Source: Pseudomonas azotoformans
Lineage (GTDB): Bacteria; Pseudomonadota; Gammaproteobacteria; Pseudomonadales; Pseudomonadaceae
DNA length: 64,000 nt
Direction of reading: 5' to 3'
Assembly: GCF_001579805.1 (NCBI RefSeq)
Contig: NZ_CP014546.1
Span: 186,001-250,000 of the forward strand
Made by a program: the position numbers and the translations under genes. The notes beneath the pieces are model-generated. The model searched no databases. It was not told the origin of the DNA and worked only from the letters and a program-made list of their open reading frames with translations. The first letter of the stretch is position 1. Each line of letters begins with the position of its first letter. This document shows positions 18,988-28,104 of the stretch, in pieces.

Positions 18988-20301
18988 ATGAGCACCACGT
19001 ATAACGAGGCCGCGCCCGCCGCCGCCCCGACCAACTCGACCGCACGGGTCGCCACGGCGAGCATCGTCGGCACCGCCATCGAGTTCTACGACTTCTATAT
19101 CTACGCCACGGCCGCTGCGCTGGTGATCGGCCCGGTGTTCTTCCCGCAGACCTCCGGCACCGCACAGATGCTGGCGTCGTTCCTGACCTTCGGTATCGCC
19201 TTTATCGCCCGCCCGCTGGGTTCGGCGCTGTTCGGCCACTTCGGTGACCGCATCGGGCGTAAATCCACACTGGTGGCGTCACTGCTGCTGATGGGCGTAT
19301 GTACCACGCTGATTGGTTTGCTACCTGGCTATGACAGCATCGGGGCCTGGGCGCCGATCCTGTTGTGTGTGCTGCGCTTCGGCCAGGGCCTGGGCTTGGG
19401 CGGTGAATGGGGCGGCGCGGCGTTGCTGGCGACCGAGAATGCGCCCAAGGGCAAACGCGCCTGGTTCGGCATGTTCCCGCAGTTGGGCCCTTCGATCGGC
19501 TTCCTGGCCGCCAACGGCTTGTTCCTGATCCTGGCCATGAGCCTGAACGACGAACAATTCCGCAGCTGGGGCTGGCGCATCCCGTTCATCCTCAGCGCTG
19601 CGCTGGTGATGGTTGGCCTGTATGCACGGCTGAAGCTGCATGAGACGCCAGTGTTCGCCAACGCCGTCGCCAAGGAAGCGCCGGTCAAGGTGCCGCTGGT
19701 GGAACTGTTCAGCCAACATTGGCTGCCGGTGTTGCTGGGCGCTGCGTCGATGGTGGTGTGTTATGCGCTGTTCTACATCACCACCGCATTCTCCCTGAGT
19801 TACGGCGTTTCAACCTTGGGTTACAGCCGCGAGACCTTCCTCGGCCTGCTGTGCTTTGCGGTGCTGTTCATGGGACTAGCGACGCCATTGGCGGCCTTGG
19901 CCAGCGACCGCTACGGGCGCAAGCCGGTGCTGATTGTCGGCGCGATCCTGGCGATCCTGTCGGGCTTCACCATGGAGCCGCTGCTGACCCACGGTTCTAC
20001 TTGGGCCGTGGCGCTGTTCCTGGCGCTGGAGCTGTTCCTGATGGGCGTGACCTTCGCACCGATGGGCGCCATGTTGCCGGAGCTGTTCCCGACCCGCGTG
20101 CGTTATACCGGTGCTTCGGCGGCGTATAACCTGGGCGGGATTGTGGGCGCGTCGGCCGCACCGTTCTTCGCGACCAAGCTGGTGGCGATGGGGGGGCTGA
20201 GTTATGTCGGTGGGTATGTGTCGGCGGCAGCGTTGCTCAGCTTGATTGCTGTGCTGTGCCTGAAAGAGACGCGGGATAACGATTTGAACAAGGTCGCCTG
20301 A
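18988..20301 (+). CDS. MFS transporter, metabolite:H+ symporter (MHS, ProP/ShiA-like) family
   Basis: A 12-span proton symporter for a small carboxylate or zwitterion. The protein has 437 residues from ATG 18988 (MSTTYNEAAP), preceded by CAGGGA; an in-frame ATG at 18967 would add seven residues without a better site. MHS signatures are GTAIEFYDFYIYATAAALVI in span 1, the loop GHFGDRIGRKSTL and the second-half loop ASDRYGRKPVL. The substrate cannot be fixed; relatives carry citrate, shikimate, proline/betaine or alpha-ketoglutarate. It has no operon partner and converges with purT across a REP doublet. Confidence 0.88.
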   Translation: MSTTYNEAAPAAAPTNSTARVATASIVGTAIEFYDFYIYATAAALVIGPVFFPQTSGTAQMLASFLTFGIAFIARPLGSALFGHFGDRIGRKSTLVASLLLMGVCTTLIGLLPGYDSIGAWAPILLCVLRFGQGLGLGGEWGGAALLATENAPKGKRAWFGMFPQLGPSIGFLAANGLFLILAMSLNDEQFRSWGWRIPFILSAALVMVGLYARLKLHETPVFANAVAKEAPVKVPLVELFSQHWLPVLLGAASMVVCYALFYITTAFSLSYGVSTLGYSRETFLGLLCFAVLFMGLATPLAALASDRYGRKPVLIVGAILAILSGFTMEPLLTHGSTWAVALFLALELFLMGVTFAPMGAMLPELFPTRVRYTGASAAYNLGGIVGASAAPFFATKLVAMGGLSYVGGYVSAAALLSLIAVLCLKETRDNDLNKVA

Positions 20302-20309
20302 TAGACCGC

Positions 20310-20406
20310 TTTCGCGAGCAAGCCCGCTCCCACATTGTTCGGTGCCAGACCTGGCAACTCGGTCAAGTGTGGGAGCGGCGGTGCGACGATTCGACTTGCT
20401 CGCGAA
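20310..20406. repeat. REP doublet (REPIN) between convergent genes
   Basis: TTCGCGAGCAAGCCCGCTCC (about 20311-20334 with CACA) and its imperfect inverse, TGTGGGAGC ... GACTTGCTCGCGAA (20368-20406), flank a 33-base spacer. It fills the gap between the MHS transporter stop and the purT stop and could act as a terminator for both. Confidence 0.8.
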
Positions 20407-20420
20407 CGGCGCGACGCGGT

Positions 20421-21602
20421 TTACAGCTCTACAACAACAGCCTTCGAAGCACGGGTCGCTTTAGCCCGAGCCGCTTCAATCGACTCATCCCGCGCCAACG
20501 CCACACCCATCCGACGCTGGCCATTCACTTCCGGCTTACCAAACAGACGCAACGCAGTGTCCGGCTCGCTCAGCGCAGCGCCGAGGTTGGCGAACGCGGT
20601 CTGGGTCGACTGCCCTTCCACCAAAATCACCGCCGAAGCCGAAGGCCCGAACTGACGGATCAATGGGATCGGCAAGCCCAGGATGGCGCGCGCGTGCAGC
20701 GCAAACTGCGACAGGTCCTGAGAAATCAGGGTTACCAAACCGGTGTCATGCGGGCGCGGCGAGACTTCGCTGAACCACACCTGATCACCCTTGATGAACA
20801 GCTCAACGCCAAACAGACCACGACCGCCCAGGGCCTCGGTCACCGCTTTGGCGACGCGCTCGGATTCGGCCAGGGCAATCGGGCTCATGGCCTGCGGCTG
20901 CCAGGATTCCTGGTAGTCGCCCTTCTCCTGACGGTGGCCAACCGGTGCACAGAACGTGGTGCCGCCGATGTGACGCACGGTCAGCAGGGTGATTTCGTAG
21001 TCGAAATCGATAAAGCCTTCGATGATCACGCGGCCTTTACCGGCACGGCCGCCTTCTTGGGCGTAGTCCCAGGCTTTCTGCACGTCATCAGCGCTGCGCA
21101 AGAGGCTCTGGCCCTTGCCCGACGAACTCATCACCGGCTTGACCACGCACGGAAAGCCCAGGTCTTGCACGGCCTTGCTGTAGTCTTCGAACGTATCGGC
21201 GAAGTGGTACGGCGAGGTCGGCAGGTCCAGCTCTTCAGCGGCCAGGCGGCGGATGCCTTCACGGTTCATGGTCAGCGAAGTGGCGCGCGCGGTCGGGATC
21301 ACGGTGAAGCCTTCGGCTTCCAGTTCTACCAGGGTGGCGGTGGCGATGGCTTCGATTTCCGGCACGATGAAGTGCGGTTTCTCGGCCTCGATCACCGCAC
21401 GCAGCGCGGCGCCGTCGAGCATGTTAATCACATGGCTACGGTGCGCCACCTGCATGGCCGGCGCATTGGCGTAGCGATCCACGGCAATCACTTCAACGCC
21501 CAGGCGTTGCAGTTCGATTACCACTTCCTTGCCCAGCTCACCGCAGCCACACAGCAAAACGCGGGTCGCGGTTGGCGACAATGGAGTTCCGATTCGGGTC
21601 AT
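20421..21602 (-). CDS. purT: Formate-dependent phosphoribosylglycinamide formyltransferase PurT
   Basis: ATP- and formate-dependent formylation of GAR to FGAR, the folate-independent third step of purine synthesis. A 393-residue ATP-grasp enzyme with start segment [22 protein letters not shown], the ATP-grasp lid [11 protein letters not shown] and the substrate segment [14 protein letters not shown]. It stands as a single gene. The next step is catalysed by PurL, also in this window (34084-37980). Confidence 0.97.
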   Translation of the reverse strand: MTRIGTPLSPTATRVLLCGCGELGKEVVIELQRLGVEVIAVDRYANAPAMQVAHRSHVINMLDGAALRAVIEAEKPHFIVPEIEAIATATLVELEAEGFTVIPTARATSLTMNREGIRRLAAEELDLPTSPYHFADTFEDYSKAVQDLGFPCVVKPVMSSSGKGQSLLRSADDVQKAWDYAQEGGRAGKGRVIIEGFIDFDYEITLLTVRHIGGTTFCAPVGHRQEKGDYQESWQPQAMSPIALAESERVAKAVTEALGGRGLFGVELFIKGDQVWFSEVSPRPHDTGLVTLISQDLSQFALHARAILGLPIPLIRQFGPSASAVILVEGQSTQTAFANLGAALSEPDTALRLFGKPEVNGQRRMGVALARDESIEAARAKATRASKAVVVEL

Positions 21603-21671
21603 CTCAGGTCCTCAGGGGAGCGGATCATTGGGAGAAAGGCGGGCATTTTACATGAACTGCAGCAATTGGCC

Positions 21672-22139
21672 TCAGTTGGCGACGGCGCGCTTGCGGATGC
21701 GCCAGGCCATGATCAGCCACACCACCGTGACCCCGGCGAATTTCGACACCAGCGCGGTGCCCGCTACCGCTGGAGTGAGCGCGCCGATCAAGCCGAAGAA
21801 GATGAAGGTATCGAGAGGAATACTCAGCGCCGAACTTATCCACAGGCGGTCGTGCAACGGGCGCTTGGTGATGCTGAACACCAGCCAGTCGATGCACTCG
21901 GACACCGCAAACGCCGTGGCACTGGCCAGGGCAATGGCCGGGTCGGACGTGACGTACGACAGCACCAGCGCGGCCAGCATGGCGATGATCGCGCCGTGGC
22001 CGAAGCGGGTTTGCACCATGTCGCGCAGGATAAAGACCAGGCCGCCCCAGGCGGACCAGATGACGTCCAGGTGCGGGGCGGTGGAGAAGGCGAAGTTGAT
22101 CAGCACGACGCTGCTGATATAGGCGATCAGGAAGAGCAT
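21672..22139 (-). CDS. VUT-family queuosine precursor transporter
   Basis: A 155-residue inner-membrane protein with about five hydrophobic spans of the VUT/YhhQ family, which imports preQ0/preQ1 for queuosine tRNA modification. Features include the start MLFLIAYISSVVLINFAFS and the family-typical ASATAFAVSECIDWLVFSIT. It is shorter than E. coli YhhQ but normal for the Pseudomonas version. ATG 22139 was chosen because the longer frame runs into the neighbouring REPIN. Function is by family. Confidence 0.85.
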   Translation of the reverse strand: MLFLIAYISSVVLINFAFSTAPHLDVIWSAWGGLVFILRDMVQTRFGHGAIIAMLAALVLSYVTSDPAIALASATAFAVSECIDWLVFSITKRPLHDRLWISSALSIPLDTFIFFGLIGALTPAVAGTALVSKFAGVTVVWLIMAWRIRKRAVAN

Positions 22140-22190
22140 GGGTGATGGACCTGTGGGCAATGCCGCACAGGGTAATGCACCGCAACCTTT

Positions 22191-22322
22191 GTGGCGAGCG
22201 GGCTTGCCCCGCGCTGGGCTGCGCAGCAGCCCTACAACCTGCCACCGGGACATATCAGGCACACTGCGGTGGGCTTATTGGGGCGGCTACGCCACCCAAC
22301 GCGGGGCAAGCCCGCTCGCCAC
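22191..22322. repeat. REPIN: inverted pair of REP sequences
   Basis: GTGGCGAGCGGGCTTGCCCC (22191-22210, continuing GCG) and its exact inverse, CGCGGGGCAAGCCCGCTCGCCAC (22300-22322), enclose an 86-base spacer containing GCGCTGGGCTGCGCAGCAGC. This is the most complete REPIN in the window. Confidence 0.92.
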
Positions 22323-22352
22323 AAAAAAACACTTGTCACAGAAAGCCTACAG

Positions 22353-22568
22353 TCAGACGCTGCTTTTTCCGGGCATCATCCACACCAACCCACTCGCCTT
22401 CGCCCGCTCATGGCACAACCCCAACACCACCCTACGCTCAGCATTGTCCATGCGGCTCCAACGCGTAATCTCATCCACGGTCCGCTGGCAGCCGGTGCAA
22501 ATATCGTCATCGTCCAGCGCACAAATGCTCACGCACGGCGAGGCGACGGGGCGTTCAGTCGGGTTCAT
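22353..22568 (-). CDS. DUF1289 domain-containing protein
   Basis: A 71-residue protein with the DUF1289 four-cysteine pattern ([19 protein letters not shown]12, C16, C24 and C27), probably a metal site, followed by [17 protein letters not shown]. Function is unknown. Its ATG overlaps the stop of the upstream gamma carbonic anhydrase gene by four bases, indicating translational coupling. Confidence 0.9.
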   Translation of the reverse strand: MNPTERPVASPCVSICALDDDDICTGCQRTVDEITRWSRMDNAERRVVLGLCHERAKASGLVWMMPGKSSV

Positions 22569-23089
22569 TCTTCCTGCTCGACCAGGTCACGCGCATAACG
22601 CTGCGAGTTGTGCACATAGTGCGCGGCGCTGGCTTCGAGCATGCGTTTCTGCGCGTCGGTCAATTCACGCACCACCTTGCCCGGCGAGCCCATCACCAGC
22701 GAACCATCGGGAATTTCCTTGCCTTCGCCGATCAGCGAATTGGCGCCGATGATGCAATGCTTGCCAATCTTGGCGCCATTGAGGATCACCGCGTTGATGC
22801 CGATCAGGCTGTAATCATCCACCGTGCAACCATGCAACATCGCGTTGTGGCCAATGGTCACGCCGGTGCCCAGGGTCAGCGGGTAGCCCATGTCGGTGTG
22901 CATCACGCTACCGTCCTGCACGTTGCTGTTCTTGCCAATCAGGATCAGTTCGTTGTCGCCACGCAACACCGCGTTGAACCAGACATTGGCGCCCTCCTCC
23001 AGCTTGACCTTGCCCACCAGCGTGGCATTCGGCGCCACCCAGCTATGTGGATGCGTCTCGACGCGGGCGTCGCCCAGGCGGTATTTCAT
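22565..23089 (-). CDS. Gamma-class carbonic anhydrase family protein (YrdA/PaaY-like)
   Basis: A 174-residue left-handed beta-helix hexapeptide-repeat trimer. Metal-ligand histidines are in VMHTDMG and [11 protein letters not shown]; further features are the N-terminal [20 protein letters not shown] and the C-terminal [12 protein letters not shown]. Members show weak or no carbonic anhydrase activity, or thioesterase activity in PaaY, so the reaction is not certain. It forms a two-gene unit with the DUF1289 gene. Confidence 0.92.
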   Translation of the reverse strand: MKYRLGDARVETHPHSWVAPNATLVGKVKLEEGANVWFNAVLRGDNELILIGKNSNVQDGSVMHTDMGYPLTLGTGVTIGHNAMLHGCTVDDYSLIGINAVILNGAKIGKHCIIGANSLIGEGKEIPDGSLVMGSPGKVVRELTDAQKRMLEASAAHYVHNSQRYARDLVEQEE

Positions 23090-23125
23090 GGTGTTTCCTC
23101 ACGGCGTTGCCATTCAAGCGATGGC

Positions 23126-23728
23126 TTAGATATTGATGAAACTCTTGGGTGGTTGGTGCAGGCTGATCTGGGCGTCGTCATAGAGCAGATTGATCAACTC
23201 GACGATCATGATCGCCGTCAGCCCCCAGATCTTGTATTCGCCGAATCGATAGCTGGGCACGTACCAACTACGGCCCTGGTAATCGATCCTGTGGGTATGT
23301 TCGCGCGGGTCCTGTCGGAAGAAGTCCAAAGGCACACTGAAGACGGCAGCAATTTCGGCATCGTTGGCCAGGTATTCGACGTAATCGGGGATGACGCCGA
23401 CATACGGCGTAACCCGAATGCCATGCAGGGAGATCAACGGGCTGAGCGGGCCGATGACTTCCACCAGGCCGGGCGGCAGGCCAATCTCCTCTTCAGCCTC
23501 GCGCAGCGCGGTGAAGATCAGGTCCGGGTCTTCGGGGTCACGGCGCCCGCCGGGAAAGGCCACTTCGCCACCATGGGTCGACAGGCCACTGGCGCGCAGG
23601 GTCAGGATCAGCTCAGGTTCGTCACTACGGGTAATCGGCACCAGCACCGCGGCCTCGGGGAAACGCCCGTCGGTTTCAAGCGTGTGGGGAGTGTGATTGC
23701 TTACCCGGCGAAGTAGCTCGTCCAGCAT
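23126..23728 (-). CDS. CoA pyrophosphatase (NudL-like Nudix hydrolase)
   Basis: A 200-residue Nudix hydrolase of the CoA-diphosphatase group, predicted to cleave CoA to 4'-phosphopantetheine and 3',5'-ADP. The Nudix box is GGRRDPEDPDLIFTALREAE followed by EEIGL, preceded by the LxxHxGEVAFPGG feature typical of this group (LSTHGGEVAFPGG). It is divergent from the second Nudix gene. Confidence 0.9.
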   Translation of the reverse strand: MLDELLRRVSNHTPHTLETDGRFPEAAVLVPITRSDEPELILTLRASGLSTHGGEVAFPGGRRDPEDPDLIFTALREAEEEIGLPPGLVEVIGPLSPLISLHGIRVTPYVGVIPDYVEYLANDAEIAAVFSVPLDFFRQDPREHTHRIDYQGRSWYVPSYRFGEYKIWGLTAIMIVELINLLYDDAQISLHQPPKSFINI

Positions 23729-23877
23729 GAGTCATCTCGGTCTGTTGGCTACCTTGCATCATGCACCAAAGCTCGCGGGTGCCCAACCCCAAAACCCGCG
23801 CCGTGTCGCTAAACGACAACTTGTTGCAGCGCCCTGCCCGTCACGCCAAGATAGACGCACTTTCCAGGAACCCCAGC

Positions 23878-24426
23878 ATGAATTTCTGCAGCCAGTGCGG
23901 TAAACCGGTTACCCAGCGCATCCCCGAAGGCGACGGCCGCCTGCGCTTTGTGTGTGATCACTGCTCGACCATCCACTACCAGAACCCCAATATCGTCGCC
24001 GGCACCGTGCCCGTGTGGGGCGATAAAGTGCTGCTGTGCCGCCGTGCCATCGAACCGCGCCTGGGCTACTGGACCCTGCCCGCCGGCTTCATGGAAAACG
24101 GCGAGACCGTGGAACAGGCCGCGATGCGCGAAACCCTGGAAGAAGCCTGCGCCCGCGTGCACAACTTGAATATCTATACGCTGATCGACGTGCCGCACAT
24201 CAACCAGGTGCATATTTTCTACCGCGCCGACCTGCTCGACCTGGACTTCGCCGCCGGCCCCGAAAGCCTGGAAGTGCAGCTGTTCGACGAAGCCGACATC
24301 CCTTGGTCAGAGCTGGCGTTCCGCACGGTCGGGCGTACTTTGGAATACTTTTTCGCTGACCGCAGGCAACAGTCGTTCCCGGTGCGCAGCGAGGCCGTGC
24401 CACCCTTGGGCAAGCCCGCGCCATGA
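23878..24426 (+). CDS. Nudix hydrolase with N-terminal zinc ribbon (NudC-like)
   Basis: A 182-residue protein: a zinc ribbon (FCSQCGKPV ... FVCDHCSTIHYQNP) followed by a Nudix domain with box GFMENGETVEQAAMRETLEE. The combination resembles NADH/ADP-ribose pyrophosphatases, but the protein is much shorter than NudC, so the substrate is open. ATG 23878 (MNFCSQCGK) was chosen because the upstream extension is not family-like. Its stop overlaps the ATG of the L,D-transpeptidase gene. Confidence 0.9.
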   Translation: MNFCSQCGKPVTQRIPEGDGRLRFVCDHCSTIHYQNPNIVAGTVPVWGDKVLLCRRAIEPRLGYWTLPAGFMENGETVEQAAMRETLEEACARVHNLNIYTLIDVPHINQVHIFYRADLLDLDFAAGPESLEVQLFDEADIPWSELAFRTVGRTLEYFFADRRQQSFPVRSEAVPPLGKPAP

Positions 24427-24950
24427 CACGAGGGATACCGTCTTTGATGCGTTGGGTGCTTGCCCTGCTCTGCCTGTCGTTCACCACGCTGTCGCCAGCC
24501 TCCACGGTGCAAACCCTGGGCGGCAAGCCTGTGGAAAAAGTCCTGGTGCTCAAGTCCGCCCATCAGTTGCAGTTGATCAACGACGGCAAACCGTTCAAGA
24601 CCTACCGCATTTCCCTGGGCAAGAACCCCAAGGGCCACAAGCTGATCGAGGGCGACCGCCGCACGCCAGAGGGCCTGTACTGGATCGACTGGCGCAAGAC
24701 CAGCGACCGCTTCAATCTGGCCATGCACATCTCCTACCCGAACATCAGCGACGCCGCCCGCGCTCGCCGCGAAGGAGTGAAGCCCGGCAGCATGATCATG
24801 ATCCACGGCACCCCCGACACCGAGGATTACCCGGAACAGTGGTTCCACACCCTGGACTGGACCGACGGCTGCATCGGCATGCGCAACGTGGACATGCGCG
24901 AAGTGTGGAACCTGGTCAAAGACGGCACCCTCATCGAGATTCGTCCGTAA
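24423..24950 (+). CDS. L,D-transpeptidase (YkuD) family periplasmic protein
   Basis: A 175-residue exported protein with an N-terminal signal or anchor (residues 9-27, MRWVLALLCLSFTTLSPAS). The YkuD domain carries the catalytic pair H128 (MIHGTPD) and C150 (DWTDGCIGMRN). Such enzymes make 3-3 peptidoglycan cross-links or attach or detach lipoproteins. ATG 24423 overlaps the Nudix stop (ATGA); ATG 24447 (MRWVLA) is an equally good signal-peptide start. Confidence 0.9.
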   Translation: MTRGIPSLMRWVLALLCLSFTTLSPASTVQTLGGKPVEKVLVLKSAHQLQLINDGKPFKTYRISLGKNPKGHKLIEGDRRTPEGLYWIDWRKTSDRFNLAMHISYPNISDAARARREGVKPGSMIMIHGTPDTEDYPEQWFHTLDWTDGCIGMRNVDMREVWNLVKDGTLIEIRP

Positions 24951-25064
24951 TCCCGTACGTTCGTAAAATAATTCGAAAAAAATTCCTGCCCTGCCCCGCG
25001 TCCGCCGGTGAATACCAGTTCACCCCCGCGGCTGCGCAGTTCTGCGCGTGATAAAGACCTCTCT

Positions 25065-25081
25065 AATACCACTTGATACCA
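25065..25081. promoter_or_regulatory. Candidate NagR operator 1
   Basis: AATACCACTTGATACCA is a near reverse-complement copy of operator 2 at 25137-25154 (one base shorter). It lies in the 261-bp gap upstream of nagR. Confidence 0.6.
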
Positions 25082-25088
25082 GGCTCCA

Positions 25089-25104
25089 TTTCAGGGCCCT
25101 GAAA
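25089..25104. promoter_or_regulatory. Perfect 16-bp palindrome between the two nag operators
   Basis: TTTCAGGGCCCTGAAA is self-complementary over all 16 bases. Its position in the nag control region suggests a site for another dimeric regulator or an architectural site. No regulator is identified. Confidence 0.5.
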
Positions 25105-25130
25105 CCAATGCTTGCACCGTCTTGGCTGCA

Positions 25131-25159
25131 TTGACATGGTATTTAAGTGGTATTAATTT
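25131..25159 (+). promoter_or_regulatory. nag operon promoter overlapped by NagR operator 2
   Basis: A perfect -35 box TTGACA (25131-25136), a 17-base spacer and TAATTT (25154-25159) as -10. The spacer is almost exactly the operator TGGTATTTAAGTGGTATT (25137-25154), a GntR-type site. A repressor bound there would block RNA polymerase. The leader to the nagR ATG is about 45 bases. Confidence 0.65.
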
Positions 25160-25211
25160 CCGACCCATACCGGGCGACAACACTCCAATAACCGCATCGG
25201 AAACCTGAACG

Positions 25212-25970
25212 ATGAATCCCATCCTGGCCCTGCGCCCCGACGACAAACAATCCACGCCGCTGTACCTGCAATTGGCGCGCAAACTGGAAGCGGCGATCCA
25301 CGCCGGCCAGTGGACGTCCGAGCAGGCACTGCCGTCAGAACGCGTACTCAGCGAGCAATTGAGCATTTCGCGCGTCACCGCTCGCAAAGCGTTGGAAGTG
25401 TTGTTTGCCCAAGGACTGATCCGCCGTAACCAAGGGTCCGGCACCTATATTTCTCCACGCCTGGAACAGCCACTGTCGCGCCTGTCGGGGTTCAGCGAGA
25501 TGCTGCGGCTCAAGGGTTTTGTGCCCAGCTCCCAATGGCTGGAGCGTGAGCTGACCCAGCCGACCCACGAAGAGATGATCCGCCTGGGCCTGTCGCCCGC
25601 CGACAAAGTGGCGCGCCTCAAGCGCTTGCGTAAGGCGGATGACACGGTGATGGCGATTGAAATGACCACCATGCCCGCCTCGGTGCTGCCACAGCCACAA
25701 GCCATCGGCCACTCGCTGTACGAATACCTGGAAGGTATCGGCAAACCGGTGGTGCGCGCCCTGCAGCATATCCAGGCGATCAACGCCTCGGACGAGTTCG
25801 CCAAGCTGGTCGGCATCGCCCCCGGCACCGCCATGCTGCTGATGACCCGGGTCGGCTACACCGCCGACAACACCCCGATCGAAATCACCGACACCTATTG
25901 CCGCAACGACTACTACGACTTCGTCGCAGAACTGCGTCGCCACGACTATTCCGCTGAACTGCGAATTTAG
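25212..25970 (+). CDS. nagR: GntR/HutC-family transcriptional regulator of the GlcNAc operon
   Basis: A 252-residue regulator with an N-terminal winged helix (LYLQLARKLEAAIHAGQW, then LPSERVLSEQLSISRVTARKAL) and a C-terminal UTRA effector domain (RLSGFSEMLRLKGFVPSSQW onward). Its relatives NagR/NagQ/DasR respond to GlcNAc-6-P or GlcN-6-P. It is the first gene of the nag operon, 10 bases before nagA, and very likely acts on the operators at 25065-25154, giving autoregulation. Confidence 0.9.
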   Translation: MNPILALRPDDKQSTPLYLQLARKLEAAIHAGQWTSEQALPSERVLSEQLSISRVTARKALEVLFAQGLIRRNQGSGTYISPRLEQPLSRLSGFSEMLRLKGFVPSSQWLERELTQPTHEEMIRLGLSPADKVARLKRLRKADDTVMAIEMTTMPASVLPQPQAIGHSLYEYLEGIGKPVVRALQHIQAINASDEFAKLVGIAPGTAMLLMTRVGYTADNTPIEITDTYCRNDYYDFVAELRRHDYSAELRI

Positions 25971-25980
25971 AGAACTGCCC

Positions 25981-27067
<1,087 letters not shown>

Positions 27068-27087
<20 letters not shown>

Positions 27088-28090
27088 AGAGGCCCTGGCC
27101 TCCTGCGACGCCGTCGCCGCCCAACTGCAACGCCTGGACCCGGCGCTGGGAGAAATCGCTGGTCGCTTGCGTCGCCAGCCGCCGCAAGTGGCGATGACCA
27201 TCGCCCGTGGCAGCTCGGACCATGCCGCCAGCTATTTCGCCTACCTGACCATGCAGCACGTCGGCATTCCGGTGGCGTCGTTGCCGATGTCAGTGGTGAC
27301 CTTGTTGCAGGCGCCGATGAAAGTCAGCGGCCAAGTCGCGTTTGGGTTTTCCCAGTCGGGCCAAAGCCCGGACCTAGTCAACAGCCTGCGCTTGTTGCGC
27401 AAGCGCGGGGCCCTGAGTATTTCGCTGGTCAACGCCGAAGACTCGCCCTTGGAAGCCGCCTGCGAATTCCATGTGCCGCTGTGCGCCGGGCCGGAACACA
27501 GCGTGGCCGCGACCAAAAGTTTTATCGCCACCCTCAGCGCCAGCGCGCAGTTGATCGGCCACTGGAATCAGGAAACCGAGTTGCTGCAAGCCTGCCGCGC
27601 TCTGCCCGATGACCTGCGTGCCGCCGCCCAGCAAGATTGGACGGTTGCCATCGACGCACTGCGCGACTGCCAGCAATTGATGGTCATCGGCCGTGGCGCC
27701 GGTTTCGCCATCGCCCAGGAAGCTGCACTCAAGCTCAAGGAAACCTCGGCGATCCAGGCCGAAGCCTTCAGCAGTGCCGAAGTGCGCCACGGCCCGATGG
27801 CCCTGATTGGCGACAACTACCCCTTGCTGGTGTTCGCCCCACGCGGCGCCGAGCAGGCCGGCCTGCTGAGCCTGGCCGCCGACATGCGCCAACGCGGCGC
27901 TCGCGTATTGCTGGCTGCGCCGGACGATATCGTCGAGCGCGACCTGACCCTGAGCCGCGCCGAACACCCGACCCTGGACCCGATCCTGGCGATCCAGAGT
28001 TTCTACGTGATGGCGGCAGGTTTGGCAGAGGCCCGGGGCATGGACCCGGACCAGCCGCGTCACCTGAGCAAAGTTACCCGCACTCACTGA
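27068..28090 (+). CDS. nagB: Glucosamine-6-phosphate deaminase of the SIS type (NagB-II)
   Basis: Predicted to isomerise and deaminate GlcN-6-P to fructose-6-P. The protein has 340 residues with two SIS domains (ARGSSDHAASYFAYL near residue 50, then FSQSGQSPDLVNSLRLL, and VIGRGAGFAIAQEAALKLKE), like the C-terminal half of GlmS but lacking the glutaminase half. A TTG start at 27068 is supported by GAAGGAG six bases upstream; ATG 27080 lies too far from it. It is read after nagA with overlap, so coupled. A non-hydrolysing SIS isomerase is the alternative. Confidence 0.88.
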
Positions 28091-28104
28091 GTCGCGCTTT
28101 CCTG

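Noticed and set aside
27637..28104. N-terminal extension of the nagF frame into nagB
   Set aside because: The Arg/Pro-rich translation is an out-of-frame reading of nagB. NagF homologues start near 28105-28120.
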